The notes: generated by a model from the letters alone, not told the origin. Numbered from the stretch's first letter, positions 49,550-59,854 are shown. The stretch: 64,000 nucleotides of DNA from Listeria swaminathanii (GCF_014229645.1 NZ_JAATOD010000001.1:1178001-1242000), one strand, 5' to 3'. Numbers and translations are program-made.

Positions 49550-51944
49550 ATCCTGCCATAAATTGTTCTGGAGTAATCCCTTCCATTCCAATCATTGGAT
49601 CAATCTCAGTAATGTTTTCAGCAGTGAGTATTCGTTTATTCGTCATTTGTTCGAGCATCACATCTTCACTCATTAAACGTTCAGAAAGTGTTGTATTGCG
49701 CTTATTTTCATCAATCCGTTCAATTCCCATTCGAAAGGCTTCTTCTTCCCCGCAGAGAATCAGAAATTGTTTACTTCTAGTCACCCCGGTATAAAGTAAA
49801 TCACGGCGGAGCATGCGGTAATAACTACGAACAATCGGCATAATCACAATGGGAAACTCGCTTCCTTGCGCTTTATGAATCGAACAACAATAAGCATGCG
49901 TTAATTGATTAAATTCTTGTCTATAATAAGAAACCTCTGTTTGATCAAATTGAACGACGATCATATCTTGCTTTTCGGTATTTTCTTTAGCATAAATAAT
50001 CGAGACGATTTCGCCAATATCCCCATTGAAGACATTTTTCTCTGGTTGATTGATTAATTGCAATACCTTGTCATGAACCCGGTACTTAATTTCGCCGAAC
50101 AGAACTTCTTTACGACGCCCCGTATCATTGGGGTTAAAGATTTCTTGGAGTTTTTTATTTAAAATATCAATCCCCGCCGGCCCACGATACATTGGCGCTA
50201 AAACTTGGATGTCTTTTGCTCGGAAACCTTTATTTTTGGCATTTTTAACAACTTGTTCGACTACATCGCCAATTTGATTTACGGTGCAATGGAAAAAAGA
50301 ACGATCTGCTCTATTTTTTGTGAAATCAGCTGGTAACATGCCTTCTTTAATATAATGCGCCATTTCAATAATGGACGAACCATCTTTTTGACGGTAAATG
50401 TCTGAAAGTGCCACGGTTGGAATTTGTTCTGACTCAAGAATATCTTTTAGCACTTGGCCTGGTCCAACAGATGGCAATTGGTCTTGGTCACCAACGAGCA
50501 CAACTTGCATATGCGCAGGTAAAGCACGGAACAATTGATTGGCTAGCCAAATATCAACCATCGACATCTCATCTACAATCAAAAGGCGACCATCAATAAG
50601 TCTTTCAGCGTCATCGTCCATTTGTTCTTGTCCATTCATACCGAGCAAACGGTGAATCGTCATTGCCGGAAGTCCGGTTGATTCGGACATTCGTTTCGCT
50701 GCACGTCCAGTTGGGGCTGCAAGTAAGACGGGAAAAGTTGCTCCATCTTTGTACGCATGTGGATCAAGACTTACGCCGTTCAACTCGGCATAAAGTTCAA
50801 CAATCCCTTTAATAACCGTCGTCTTCCCTGTTCCGGGTCCACCAGTAAGCACGAGCATTGGAGACATTAAGGCTTGCTCTAAAGCTTGGCGCTGCGAGTC
50901 TCCATAATGAACACCAATTCGTTCTTCCAATTCACCAAGAGCCAGTAAAAATTCAGATTGCGGAAATTGTTCTTGATATTCGGTTTGCTTCAACATGCGC
51001 TTTACATGATAGGCAAAGCCGCTCTCCGAATAATAAAGCGACGGCATATAAACGCGTGTATTTTCGGTAATTATTTTTTGTTCTTCGGCTAATTTTTCTA
51101 CTTGAGCTACTAAAATTGCTTGGTCAATCCGGATGCCTTCACTTTCTTCCAGCAAATAAGTCACTTCGCCAAGCAAGACTTCTTGTTCCATATAGACATG
51201 ACCTTGCTGCATGCAGACAGAATCCAACATAAATAAAATCCCCGCACGAAGCCGTTCCGGATGATTTCCACCAAGCCCTAGTTTCCGACCAAGTTCATCA
51301 GCTCGTTGAAAACCAATTCCTTTTACATCTTCTATTAATTTATACGGATTATTTTCTAACACTTCGATTGCATTTTGCTTATAGGCTTGAAAAATCTTCA
51401 TCGATAACTGCGGGCCAAAGCCGTACTCATTGAGGCCGACCATCACATGTTCCAAACCTTGATTTTCTCGAAGCGACGCAAGCAAACTTTCCGCCGCGCC
51501 AGATGGTAATTTAGGTACCGTATTAAGCAAACTCGGATCCGATAAAATTTTCGTGATTGCATCATCACCAATTGTATCGACAATGTTTTCCGCCGTCACT
51601 TTACCAATTCCTTTAAAGAGTTCTCCGGAAAGGTAATTAATTAAACCAGCGCGAGACTGCGGCATTTCTTTACGAAATCTGTCTGCTTTAAATTGTTGAC
51701 CAAATTTAGCATGTTCCTGCATTTTCCCGTAAAAAGTGTAGACTTCTTGTTCGTGAAGTGCTGGGAAAAAGCCAGTGACAATAATATCTTTTTCATCCCA
51801 ATCCGCATTCGTTTCCTTCACAAGTAGGCGTACGACAGAAAAGAGGTTTTCGGCATTGTAAAAAATGGTGGACAGCATCGTGCCCTTCATGAAAAGTTCT
51901 TCTGGTGTATCGTCAAATAAGGCAAGAGAGTCTTGTTCAGCCAT
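49548..51944 (-). CDS. recD2: ATP-dependent DNA helicase RecD2
   Basis: The 798-residue SF1B helicase has an N-terminal extension with helix-hairpin-helix (LFKGIGKVTAENIV), Walker A GGPGTGKTT, Walker B DEMSM and the C-terminal UvrD-type motif YCCSIHKAQGSEF. RecD2 acts without RecBC in Firmicutes and helps fork stability and repair. It follows the TPR gene by 24 bp on the same strand. Confidence 0.95.
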   Translation of the reverse strand: MAEQDSLALFDDTPEELFMKGTMLSTIFYNAENLFSVVRLLVKETNADWDEKDIIVTGFFPALHEQEVYTFYGKMQEHAKFGQQFKADRFRKEMPQSRAGLINYLSGELFKGIGKVTAENIVDTIGDDAITKILSDPSLLNTVPKLPSGAAESLLASLRENQGLEHVMVGLNEYGFGPQLSMKIFQAYKQNAIEVLENNPYKLIEDVKGIGFQRADELGRKLGLGGNHPERLRAGILFMLDSVCMQQGHVYMEQEVLLGEVTYLLEESEGIRIDQAILVAQVEKLAEEQKIITENTRVYMPSLYYSESGFAYHVKRMLKQTEYQEQFPQSEFLLALGELEERIGVHYGDSQRQALEQALMSPMLVLTGGPGTGKTTVIKGIVELYAELNGVSLDPHAYKDGATFPVLLAAPTGRAAKRMSESTGLPAMTIHRLLGMNGQEQMDDDAERLIDGRLLIVDEMSMVDIWLANQLFRALPAHMQVVLVGDQDQLPSVGPGQVLKDILESEQIPTVALSDIYRQKDGSSIIEMAHYIKEGMLPADFTKNRADRSFFHCTVNQIGDVVEQVVKNAKNKGFRAKDIQVLAPMYRGPAGIDILNKKLQEIFNPNDTGRRKEVLFGEIKYRVHDKVLQLINQPEKNVFNGDIGEIVSIIYAKENTEKQDMIVVQFDQTEVSYYRQEFNQLTHAYCCSIHKAQGSEFPIVIMPIVRSYYRMLRRDLLYTGVTRSKQFLILCGEEEAFRMGIERIDENKRNTTLSERLMSEDVMLEQMTNKRILTAENITEIDPMIGMEGITPEQFMAG

Positions 51945-51968
51945 CCAAAGCCGCCTCCTTTCTAAAAA

Positions 51969-52637
51969 TTATTCTGCTTCGTTTTCTAAATCTTGAATAG
52001 CATTTAACGCATTTTCAGCTAATTCATGTGGTCTGCCAGTTGCAAGTGCTCGCTCAAAATACGTTTTTGCAAGTACGATATCACCTTGCCACGCTAAGTA
52101 AGCTGCACCAATATTATAAAGTGCATCTGGGTCCTCTGGTTTCACAAGTAGCACACGTTCCAGCATATTAATCGCATCTTCATAAAAGCCGCTACGAGCA
52201 AGTACAATCCCATATTGGAATAACGCTTCCCCGTCTTCTGGATTTAATTCGACACTTCTAAGTAAATACGGCATCGCAAGCGTTAGTTCTTCCATTTGAA
52301 CAAAACTCATTCCTAACATGAAAAATAAATCTCCATTTTCCATTCCTTGTTTTGTTGCATTTTGGAAGCTATCTGCCGCTTCTTGATAACGTTCTAATTC
52401 ATAATATAAATTACCTAAGCTATAGTAAGCCGCTGGAACCGTGTCGTCCAGTTCAAGCGCTCTTTTGAAAAATAATTCAGCTCGTTCAAAATCATCCATT
52501 GAAAGCAACACATTCCCGAAATTGATATAACCAACTGGATCGCTTGGATGTTCTTCAATCACTTCCGTAAATAATTTGACTGCTTCTTCTAAGTTGCCTT
52601 CTTGCATTTGTTTGATGCCTAATTGGTTTTTATCCAT
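51969..52637 (-). CDS. Tetratricopeptide-repeat protein
   Basis: The 222-residue cytosolic protein consists almost wholly of six or so TPR units (for example PVGYINFGNVLLSMDDFERAEL and PAAYYSLGNLYYELERYQEAA). TPR proteins hold partner proteins; the partner is not known. It resembles Bacillus YrrB, encoded next to recD2 and mnmA. It lies 12 bp after the hydrolase gene. Confidence 0.9.
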   Translation of the reverse strand: MDKNQLGIKQMQEGNLEEAVKLFTEVIEEHPSDPVGYINFGNVLLSMDDFERAELFFKRALELDDTVPAAYYSLGNLYYELERYQEAADSFQNATKQGMENGDLFFMLGMSFVQMEELTLAMPYLLRSVELNPEDGEALFQYGIVLARSGFYEDAINMLERVLLVKPEDPDALYNIGAAYLAWQGDIVLAKTYFERALATGRPHELAENALNAIQDLENEAE

Positions 52638-52649
52638 TTTTCATCCCTC

Positions 52650-53390
52650 TTATCTTTCCTGATTTTTTACAGACGTATTCAGCCACGCAATGAGCGCATT
52701 TGCGACTTGATCCGTTTGTTCTGTTACGCTAATTGTCGCCTTTCCGTCCCCATGCTGTTCGCCGTAAGAACCGAATTGCGCGTGATTCCCACCTTCAATT
52801 GAAACAAAAGTGGTATCTTTAGGTAAATATTTTTTATTTTTATCGTAAGAATCTTGATTTAAGACGTCATCCTTCGTCCCAGTGATAGAAATTGCTGGAA
52901 AAGGAGCGTTTTTGAGTGAACCTTTTTTGTCTGGATAACTAGCTAGGAAAAATGCACCTTCAATTTCAGACTCATTATCGTGCGCGAATCTCGCAGACAT
53001 CACACCACCAAGCGAATGACCGCCAATCACAAATTTTTCATCTGGCGCTTCATCAATAATATCAGCTGCTCGATTTTTACCGAAAACAGCTAAATTGAGA
53101 GGCATTTCGACAATATACGTTTTATAGCCACTCGAAGCAAGTTTGTTTGCAAGAGGCGCATAACTTAGGGCATCCACAAACGCTCCAGGGTATAAAATAA
53201 TACTCATGCCAGCATCCAATTTCCGTGGGGTAAAAACAAGGATGTTGTTCTCTTCAAGTACATCCACTGTTTTCGATGAATTTGCAGCATTTTCTGCAAT
53301 CGTAGACGGTTCTGAGTTGAAATAAAAATATCCCCATATAAGAAGACAAAATAATACAATCGCACTCCCAAAAATCGCTATCTTTTTCAT
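52650..53390 (-). CDS. Membrane-anchored alpha/beta hydrolase
   Basis: This 246-residue protein has an N-terminal membrane anchor (about 5-24) and an alpha/beta-hydrolase fold with nucleophile GHSLGG (S126), acid D174 or D175 in GTKDD and H203 (GGNHAQFG). The domain is likely outside the membrane. The substrate is unknown. It is not one of the usual Bacillus neighbours of recD2, so its role here is unclear. A -10 TATTAT with a poor -35 lies just upstream. Confidence 0.88.
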   Translation of the reverse strand: MKKIAIFGSAIVLFCLLIWGYFYFNSEPSTIAENAANSSKTVDVLEENNILVFTPRKLDAGMSIILYPGAFVDALSYAPLANKLASSGYKTYIVEMPLNLAVFGKNRAADIIDEAPDEKFVIGGHSLGGVMSARFAHDNESEIEGAFFLASYPDKKGSLKNAPFPAISITGTKDDVLNQDSYDKNKKYLPKDTTFVSIEGGNHAQFGSYGEQHGDGKATISVTEQTDQVANALIAWLNTSVKNQER

Positions 53391-53464
53391 AAAGGACCTC
53401 TTTTCCCTGTTTCGTATAATATTTTACCACAAAATCTGTTTAAAAAAACGCATTTAAACAGGAA

Positions 53465-53501
53465 AAAACCGGAGTCTCGTAGAAAACAAGATTCTCCGGT
53501 T
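53465..53501 (-). terminator. Terminator after mnmA
   Basis: ACCGGAG pairs with CTCCGGT around an imperfect inner stem, followed by six Ts on the minus strand. Confidence 0.88.
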
Positions 53502-53507
53502 CCAATT

Positions 53508-54641
<1,134 letters not shown>

Positions 54642-55790
54642 TTATATTTTCATTAAACGCGTTACTACTTCACTAATTTTCGTAGCCGCCGTTTCCACTT
54701 CTTCTAAATGATTGCCCAGTCCAAAACTAATCCGAACTGTTTCTTGAATCGCTGGATGATTTTCACCAAAAAGCGCTACTAAAACATGTGACGGGTCTAC
54801 CGTTCCAGCTGTGCATGCAGAGCCACTTGAAACAGCAATACCTTCCATGTCTAAATTCATTAATAGTTGTTCAATAGAAACGCCCGGAAAACGCACACTA
54901 AAAACATGCGGTAGCGTATCAGCTTCTAAACCATTCACTTCAAAATCCAAAGCAGCCGAACGCCAAATTTCTGCCATTCGTTTTTTAAAGGAAACATATT
55001 CCTCGTTTTTCAGTTCGCGTTCATTTGTCATAATAGTAGATGCTGCACTAAAACCGCAGATTCCCGCTAAGTTTTCTGTTCCAGCGCGACGTTTTCGTTC
55101 TTGTTCGCCGCCGTGCATTTGGTAAGCAAGACGTGTCCCATTTTTGATGTATAAAAAGCCTACACCACGTGGTCCATTTATTTTATGAGAAGAAGTAGTT
55201 AATAAATCTACCCCTAGCTCCGTTACATTTATATTTAATAGCCCGTAAGCTTGTACGGCATCTGTATGGAAAATGGCTTGATGATCGCGCAACAATGCAC
55301 CAATCTTCGCAATCGGCTGAATGGAGCCAATTTCATTGTTACCATACATAATAGAAACAAGAATTGTATCAGGGCGTAAAGCAGCCTGTACGCTCTCTAC
55401 AGACACGATTCCATGCTCATCTACTGGCAAATAAGTCACTTCAAAACCTTGAGTCTCAAGATATTCACATGTTTTTAAAACAGCATGATGCTCAATCTGC
55501 GAAGTAATAATGTGTGTTCCGTTTTCTTTATGTGCCAAAGCTGTCCCAATAAGCGCCAAGTTATCGCCTTCTGTACCACCGCTCGTGAAAATAATTTCTT
55601 TTTCCGTAGCGTGAATACTTTTAGCAATTGTGTGACGAGCTTCATCCAATGCTTTTCTTGCCTCTCGTCCAGCGTAATGAATACTGGAAGGATTGCCGTA
55701 CGTATTAGTAATTGCGCCAAGCATTGTTTGGATAACTTCTGGATGAATTGGACTTGTCGCAGCATGGTCTAAGTAAATTCTGTTTTCCAT
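54642..55790 (-). CDS. iscS: Cysteine desulfurase
   Basis: This 382-residue PLP enzyme has the Lys motif SSHKINGPRG and the catalytic-Cys loop SSGSACTAGTVDP. It takes sulfur from cysteine and passes it to MnmA; the Bacillus homologue is YrvO, dedicated to tRNA thiolation. It lies 18 bp before mnmA, so the two form a unit. The CymR gene nearby is a known regulator of cysteine metabolism, though no CymR site is seen here. Confidence 0.95.
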   Translation of the reverse strand: MENRIYLDHAATSPIHPEVIQTMLGAITNTYGNPSSIHYAGREARKALDEARHTIAKSIHATEKEIIFTSGGTEGDNLALIGTALAHKENGTHIITSQIEHHAVLKTCEYLETQGFEVTYLPVDEHGIVSVESVQAALRPDTILVSIMYGNNEIGSIQPIAKIGALLRDHQAIFHTDAVQAYGLLNINVTELGVDLLTTSSHKINGPRGVGFLYIKNGTRLAYQMHGGEQERKRRAGTENLAGICGFSAASTIMTNERELKNEEYVSFKKRMAEIWRSAALDFEVNGLEADTLPHVFSVRFPGVSIEQLLMNLDMEGIAVSSGSACTAGTVDPSHVLVALFGENHPAIQETVRISFGLGNHLEEVETAATKISEVVTRLMKI

Positions 55791-55845
55791 TTTTTATCGC
55801 GTCCTTTTTTGTAGACGAATTCCTGTTCGCCGTTAATCGTTTCTT

Positions 55846-55851
55846 ATTGTA
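55846..55851 (-). promoter_or_regulatory. iscS extended -10 promoter
   Basis: TG-T-TACAAT on the minus strand (TACAAT at 55846-55851) with no good -35. It lies about 55 nt before iscS. Confidence 0.5.
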
Positions 55852-55900
55852 ACAGCAATACTCCTGTAAAGTAAAGAGGAATAACTCCTATTTACACGCA

Positions 55901-56105
55901 AAAAAGAAACCCCAATCGTACCGTTTAGGATTCCCTTCCTTTGAACCCGCTCTCAATTAAAGCAGGTGGGTGCTCTGTCTAACGGTTTGCACTTCCTCGT
56001 GTGAAGGCATGTGCGCCGCGCCGGAACTCCAAGCTCCCTAGGTATAAAAAATTGTTCGGTTCAAAAATATAGGAACTATATCGAATACATTAGGGTTTCT
56101 TTTCT
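55901..56105 (-). ncRNA. ssrS: 6S RNA
   Basis: The minus strand carries a roughly 205-nt RNA. Its ends pair (AAGAAACCC with GGGGTTTCTT), and the internal stretches GGAAGTGCAAACCGTTAGAC and AGAGCACCCACCTGC, then AGAGCGGGTTCAAAGGAAG, are those of Firmicute 6S RNAs. 6S RNA mimics an open promoter and holds sigma-A RNA polymerase in stationary phase. The 3' end shows a T-run after the closing stem. It lies between iscS and rarA. Confidence 0.9.
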
Positions 56106-56111
56106 TCATTT

Positions 56112-56140
56112 AGAATACCATAGGAGAGACGAAATTTCAA
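56112..56140 (-). promoter_or_regulatory. 6S RNA promoter
   Basis: TTGAAA (56135-56140), 17 bp and TATTCT (56112-56117) on the minus strand place the start at about 56105. Confidence 0.8.
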
Positions 56141-56169
56141 TGTTAGCGACTTCTCATTTGACACTTTTT

Positions 56170-57453
56170 TTATTCTTTTTTTGCTTTGTTTTCGTTAATT
56201 TTTTGGTACACGCCGGCGATTGTTTGCTCAAACTTTGAAGTGAATTTTGGTTCATAATATAATTTATTTTTGAGACGATCTGGTAAATATTGTTGATCAA
56301 CCCACGCGTTATCATAATTATGCGGATATTTATAATCAATTGCCCGACCAAGTTTTTGCGCACCGGAATAATGGCCATCACGCAAATGGTCTGGCACTTC
56401 CCCGCTATTCCCTTGGCGGATATCAGCTAATGCCTCATCAATCGCCATAATAGCTGAATTCGATTTCGGTGATAAACATAGCTCAATTACCGCATTTGCA
56501 AGCGGAATCCGCGCTTCTGGGAAACCGACTTTTTCCGCAGTTTGAATCGCAGCTAAGGTATGTGCGCCCGCTTGTGGATTAGCTAAGCCGATATCTTCAT
56601 AAGCCATAACGAGCATTCTTCTACTAATACTCACTAAATCCCCAGCTTCAATCAAACGGCCCATATAATGTAGCGCTGCATTGACATCACTGCCGCGAAC
56701 AGATTTTTGAAAAGCACTTAAAACATCATAATGGGCATCGCCGTCTTTGTCATGAGCCAGGCTTTTCTTTTGCAAACACTCTTCCGCTACATCAAGCGTA
56801 ATCCGAATTACTCCATCACTATTTGGTTCAGAAGAAATTACTGCTAATTCGAGTGCATTTAGCGCACTACGCACATCGCCGTTACTCGCTGTAGCAAAAT
56901 GTTTTTTCGCAACCTCATCTATTTCGACTTGATAATTCCCAAGACCACGTTCTTTGTCCGAAAGCGCTCGGTCCATCGTTATCATTATATCTTCCACGGT
57001 TAAAGGTTTTAATTCGAAAATTTGTGTTCTGCTTCGAATGGCTGGATTGATAGCGATATATGGGTTGCTTGTCGTTGCCCCAATTAAGATTATCGCGCCA
57101 CTTTCAAGTAATGGAAGTAAAAAATCTTGTTTGGCTTTGTCTAAACGATGTACTTCATCCAAAAGAAGAATAACAGTGCCGCTCATTTTCGCTTCAGCTG
57201 CTACTACTTCCATATCTTTTTTATTGTTTGTTACTGCATTTAATGTACGAAAAGCATATTTTGTACTACCAGCAATCGCACTCGCAATGGAGGTTTTTCC
57301 AATTCCAGGCGGTCCGTATAATATCATAGAAGATAATTGTTTTGCTTTGACCATCCGGTAAATAATTTTATCTTTACCGACTAAATGCGTTTGTCCCACG
57401 ATTTCATCAAGTGCTTTTGGGCGCATCCGGTAAGCTAAAGGTTGAATTGCCAT
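56170..57453 (-). CDS. rarA: Replication-associated recombination protein RarA (MgsA)
   Basis: The 427-residue AAA+ ATPase has Walker A GPPGIGKTS and Walker B LLLDEVHRL, followed by the RarA C-terminal tetramer domain. It is related to clamp loaders and works at stalled forks. The start at 57453 has a ribosome site GAAGGAGCGG. It is divergent from cymR and followed by the 6S RNA gene on the same strand; no own terminator is seen. Confidence 0.95.
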   Translation of the reverse strand: MAIQPLAYRMRPKALDEIVGQTHLVGKDKIIYRMVKAKQLSSMILYGPPGIGKTSIASAIAGSTKYAFRTLNAVTNNKKDMEVVAAEAKMSGTVILLLDEVHRLDKAKQDFLLPLLESGAIILIGATTSNPYIAINPAIRSRTQIFELKPLTVEDIMITMDRALSDKERGLGNYQVEIDEVAKKHFATASNGDVRSALNALELAVISSEPNSDGVIRITLDVAEECLQKKSLAHDKDGDAHYDVLSAFQKSVRGSDVNAALHYMGRLIEAGDLVSISRRMLVMAYEDIGLANPQAGAHTLAAIQTAEKVGFPEARIPLANAVIELCLSPKSNSAIMAIDEALADIRQGNSGEVPDHLRDGHYSGAQKLGRAIDYKYPHNYDNAWVDQQYLPDRLKNKLYYEPKFTSKFEQTIAGVYQKINENKAKKE

Positions 57454-57527
57454 ATAACCGCTCCTTCTTATTTGCTTATTTTCTATTATAACATAAGAAC
57501 ACCTGTGCGTTCACCTACTTGTTTCCT

Positions 57528-57556
57528 TTGCCTTCTTCCTGTAATTCCGATATAAT
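57528..57556 (+). promoter_or_regulatory. cymR promoter
   Basis: TTGCCT (57528-57533), 17 bp and TATAAT (57551-57556). The rarA side has an extended -10 TATAAT at 57485-57490 (minus strand). Confidence 0.8.
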
Positions 57557-57601
57557 AGATGCGGTATAAGCGGTTTCGAAATTACTGGAGGTTAAATAAA
57601 A

Positions 57602-58024
57602 ATGAAAATCACAACAAAAGGTCGTTATGGCCTAACAATAACATTAGAATTAGCGAAAAGAATTGGCGATGGCCCTATCTCTCTTCGCAGTATCGCTCAA
57701 GATAAAAATTTATCCGAACATTATTTAGAGCAATTAATCGGACCACTTCGTAATGCAGGGATTGTAAAAAGTATCCGCGGGGCGCACGGTGGCTATGTTT
57801 TAAATGGTGATCCTGAAAAAATTACGGCCGGCGATATTATTCGTACGCTAGAAGGCCCTATCGTACTTGTCGAGAGTATGGAAGATGAGGAAGCGGCTCA
57901 GCGCGAACTATGGACTCGAATGCGTAATGCAGTTCGTGACGTGTTAGATCAAACAACACTAGCAGACTTGCTAAAACATTCCACAGACTCCGAACTATCG
58001 GATGGTTACATGTTTTATATTTAA
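57602..58024 (+). CDS. cymR: Cysteine metabolism repressor CymR (Rrf2 family)
   Basis: This 140-residue Rrf2-family regulator has the winged helix MKITTKGRYGLTITLEL and HYLEQLIGPLRNAGIVKSIR. It lacks the conserved Cys triad of cluster-binding Rrf2 proteins, as CymR does. In Bacillus CymR with CysK represses cysteine synthesis genes. The place next to rarA and iscS is conserved. A GGAGG site lies upstream of the ATG. Confidence 0.92.
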   Translation: MKITTKGRYGLTITLELAKRIGDGPISLRSIAQDKNLSEHYLEQLIGPLRNAGIVKSIRGAHGGYVLNGDPEKITAGDIIRTLEGPIVLVESMEDEEAAQRELWTRMRNAVRDVLDQTTLADLLKHSTDSELSDGYMFYI

Positions 58025-58028
58025 CGCA

Positions 58029-58055
58029 AAAGCCTATTGTTAACAATAGGCTTTT
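58029..58055 (+). terminator. cymR terminator
   Basis: The perfect palindrome GCCTATTGTTAACAATAGGC (58032-58051) is flanked by AAA and TTTTT. Confidence 0.92.
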
Positions 58056-58142
58056 TATCTGCCATTGAAACGGAAATAACAGCTTTTACTTATCTGATTA
58101 TTCTGAAATAAATATGAAAACCAATCAATTGAAACCGCTATA

Positions 58143-58159
58143 TGTTAGATAATCTAACC
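58143..58159. promoter_or_regulatory. Upstream GlnR-type box of amtB
   Basis: TGTTAGATAATCTAACC fits TGTNA-N7-TNACA with one mismatch (last base). It is centred at about -69. Confidence 0.75.
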
Positions 58160-58185
58160 AAATTTATTGAATTGATAAAATATTC

Positions 58186-58213
58186 TTGCCTTTATTTGAA
58201 TTTAGTGTATTAT
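58186..58213 (+). promoter_or_regulatory. amtB promoter
   Basis: TTGCCT (58186-58191), 16 bp and TATTAT (58208-58213); start expected near 58220. Confidence 0.7.
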
Positions 58214-58236
58214 GAACGCATAAATAAAATAATTCA

Positions 58237-58253
58237 TGTTAGTTTATCTAACA
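58237..58253. promoter_or_regulatory. Downstream GlnR-type box of amtB
   Basis: TGTTAGTTTATCTAACA fits TGTNA-N7-TNACA exactly. It lies at about +17 to +33, just before the ribosome site. Confidence 0.85.
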
Positions 58254-58269
58254 AAAAGGAGAGTTGAGT

Positions 58270-59475
58270 ATGGAATCAGTATTTATGTTCTTTTGTACTT
58301 TATTGGTTTGGTTAATGACACCGGGGATTGCATTATTTTATGGCGGTATGGTTCGACGCAAAAATGTGTTAAGTACCGCAATGTATAGTTTTAGCTCTAT
58401 GGCAATTATTTCTATTCTTTGGGTGATCGTTGGATATTCGTTAGCTTTTGCACCAGGAAACGGCTTTATTGGTAGTTTCGACTGGACGTTCCTTCATAAT
58501 GTCGGATTTGCCGCAAACGATACTTACTCAGATGCTATTCCACACGTTCTATTTATGATGTTCCAAATGACTTTTGCGATTTTAACTGTAGCTATCATTT
58601 CAGGGGCATTTGCAGAACGCATGAATTTCTCCGCTTACTTGATTTTCATTATTTTATGGTCATTGCTTGTTTACTCCCCTGTTGCTCACTGGGTTTGGGG
58701 CGACGGCGGTTGGTTACGTAACCTTGGAGCGCTTGATTTTGCCGGTGGGAATGTAGTTCATATTAGTTCGGGTGTAACCGGGTTAGTACTAGCCATTATG
58801 ATTGGCCGCAGAAAAGAAGCGGACTCTGCTTCGCCGCATAACCTACCTCTCGCGCTGATTGGCGGTATTCTCGTTTGGTTCGGTTGGTATGGATTTAATG
58901 TTGGTAGCGCCTTAACAATTGATAATGTGGCAATGACAGCATTTGTTAATACAAACACGGCAGCTGCAGCAGGTATTATCGGTTGGGGACTTGTCGAATG
59001 GTTAACGAACAAAAAGCCAACAATGCTTGGAACTATTTCCGGAGCAATCGCAGGTTTAGTTTCCATTACTCCCGCTGCTGGATTTGTTACCGTGCCTAGT
59101 TCTTTAATTATCGGTTTCCTCGGCGGAGCACTTTGTTTCTGGGCTGTGTTCTGGTTGAAAGGAAAAGTGAAATACGATGATGCACTTGATGCATTTGGCC
59201 TTCACGGGATTGGTGGTATTTGGGGCGGCATCGCAACTGGCCTTTTTGCCACAACAAAAGTAAATGAAGCTGGAGCAGATGGCCTATTTTACGGTAACGC
59301 ATCACTAGTAGTAAAACAATTAATCGCAATCGGCTCAACAGTGGCTTATGTCGCTATCGTAACCGCTCTAATCGTCGTGATTATCAAACTCTTCTTACCA
59401 ATTCGTGTAAATGAAGAACAAGAATTTAAAGGACTTGATTTGACGCTTCACGGCGAAAAAGCATATCAAGAATAA
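58270..59475 (+). CDS. amtB: Ammonium transporter AmtB
   Basis: The 401-residue protein has eleven predicted membrane helices and both channel histidines, in VVHISSGVTGLVLA and FGLHGIGGIWGG. It conducts ammonium when nitrogen is scarce. The ATG at 58270 follows AAGGAGAG; a TTG two codons upstream is less likely. It starts a two-gene unit with glnK, 13 bp apart, and is flanked by GlnR-type boxes. Confidence 0.96.
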   Translation: MESVFMFFCTLLVWLMTPGIALFYGGMVRRKNVLSTAMYSFSSMAIISILWVIVGYSLAFAPGNGFIGSFDWTFLHNVGFAANDTYSDAIPHVLFMMFQMTFAILTVAIISGAFAERMNFSAYLIFIILWSLLVYSPVAHWVWGDGGWLRNLGALDFAGGNVVHISSGVTGLVLAIMIGRRKEADSASPHNLPLALIGGILVWFGWYGFNVGSALTIDNVAMTAFVNTNTAAAAGIIGWGLVEWLTNKKPTMLGTISGAIAGLVSITPAAGFVTVPSSLIIGFLGGALCFWAVFWLKGKVKYDDALDAFGLHGIGGIWGGIATGLFATTKVNEAGADGLFYGNASLVVKQLIAIGSTVAYVAIVTALIVVIIKLFLPIRVNEEQEFKGLDLTLHGEKAYQE

Positions 59476-59488
59476 GGGAGGCAACAAT

Positions 59489-59854
59489 ATGTCTGGATTA
59501 ACAAAAATCGAAATCATTACTCGGCCAAATCGTTTTAATTTATTTCAAAAAGAACTTGCAAAAATTGGTGTAAGCGGCCTAACTGTTACAAAAGCGCTTG
59601 GAACTGGTCTTGAAAAAGGCTTTATCGAATTGTATCGCGGCACGAAAAAAGAAACTAATATTCACGAACGAATGAAAATTGAAATCGTTGTATCCACTGT
59701 GCCAGTTGAAGATGTGCTTCGTGTCGTGAAAGAAACTCTTCGAACAGGTGAACCCGGCGATGGAAAAGTATTTATTTATCCAGTTAGTGAAGTCATTAAA
59801 ATCAGCACTGGCGAGACCGGAGTTGATGCATTACAAGATAAACCATCAAAATGA
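59489..59854 (+). CDS. glnK: PII signal protein GlnK (NrgB type)
   Basis: This 121-residue PII protein has the T-loop region GLEKGFIELYRGTKKETN. The Tyr51 uridylylation site of E. coli PII is replaced (Lys at that position), as in Bacillus NrgB, so control is through ADP/ATP and 2-oxoglutarate only. It binds AmtB and, in Bacillus-type systems, the regulator TnrA; Listeria lacks TnrA as far as I know. The AmtB-GlnK pairing is nearly universal. Confidence 0.95.
   Translation: MSGLTKIEIITRPNRFNLFQKELAKIGVSGLTVTKALGTGLEKGFIELYRGTKKETNIHERMKIEIVVSTVPVEDVLRVVKETLRTGEPGDGKVFIYPVSEVIKISTGETGVDALQDKPSK

Noticed and set aside
59489-59854. Loss of the Tyr51 modification site in GlnK
   Set aside because: The same change is known in Bacillus NrgB, so it is normal for Firmicute PII proteins and not novel.
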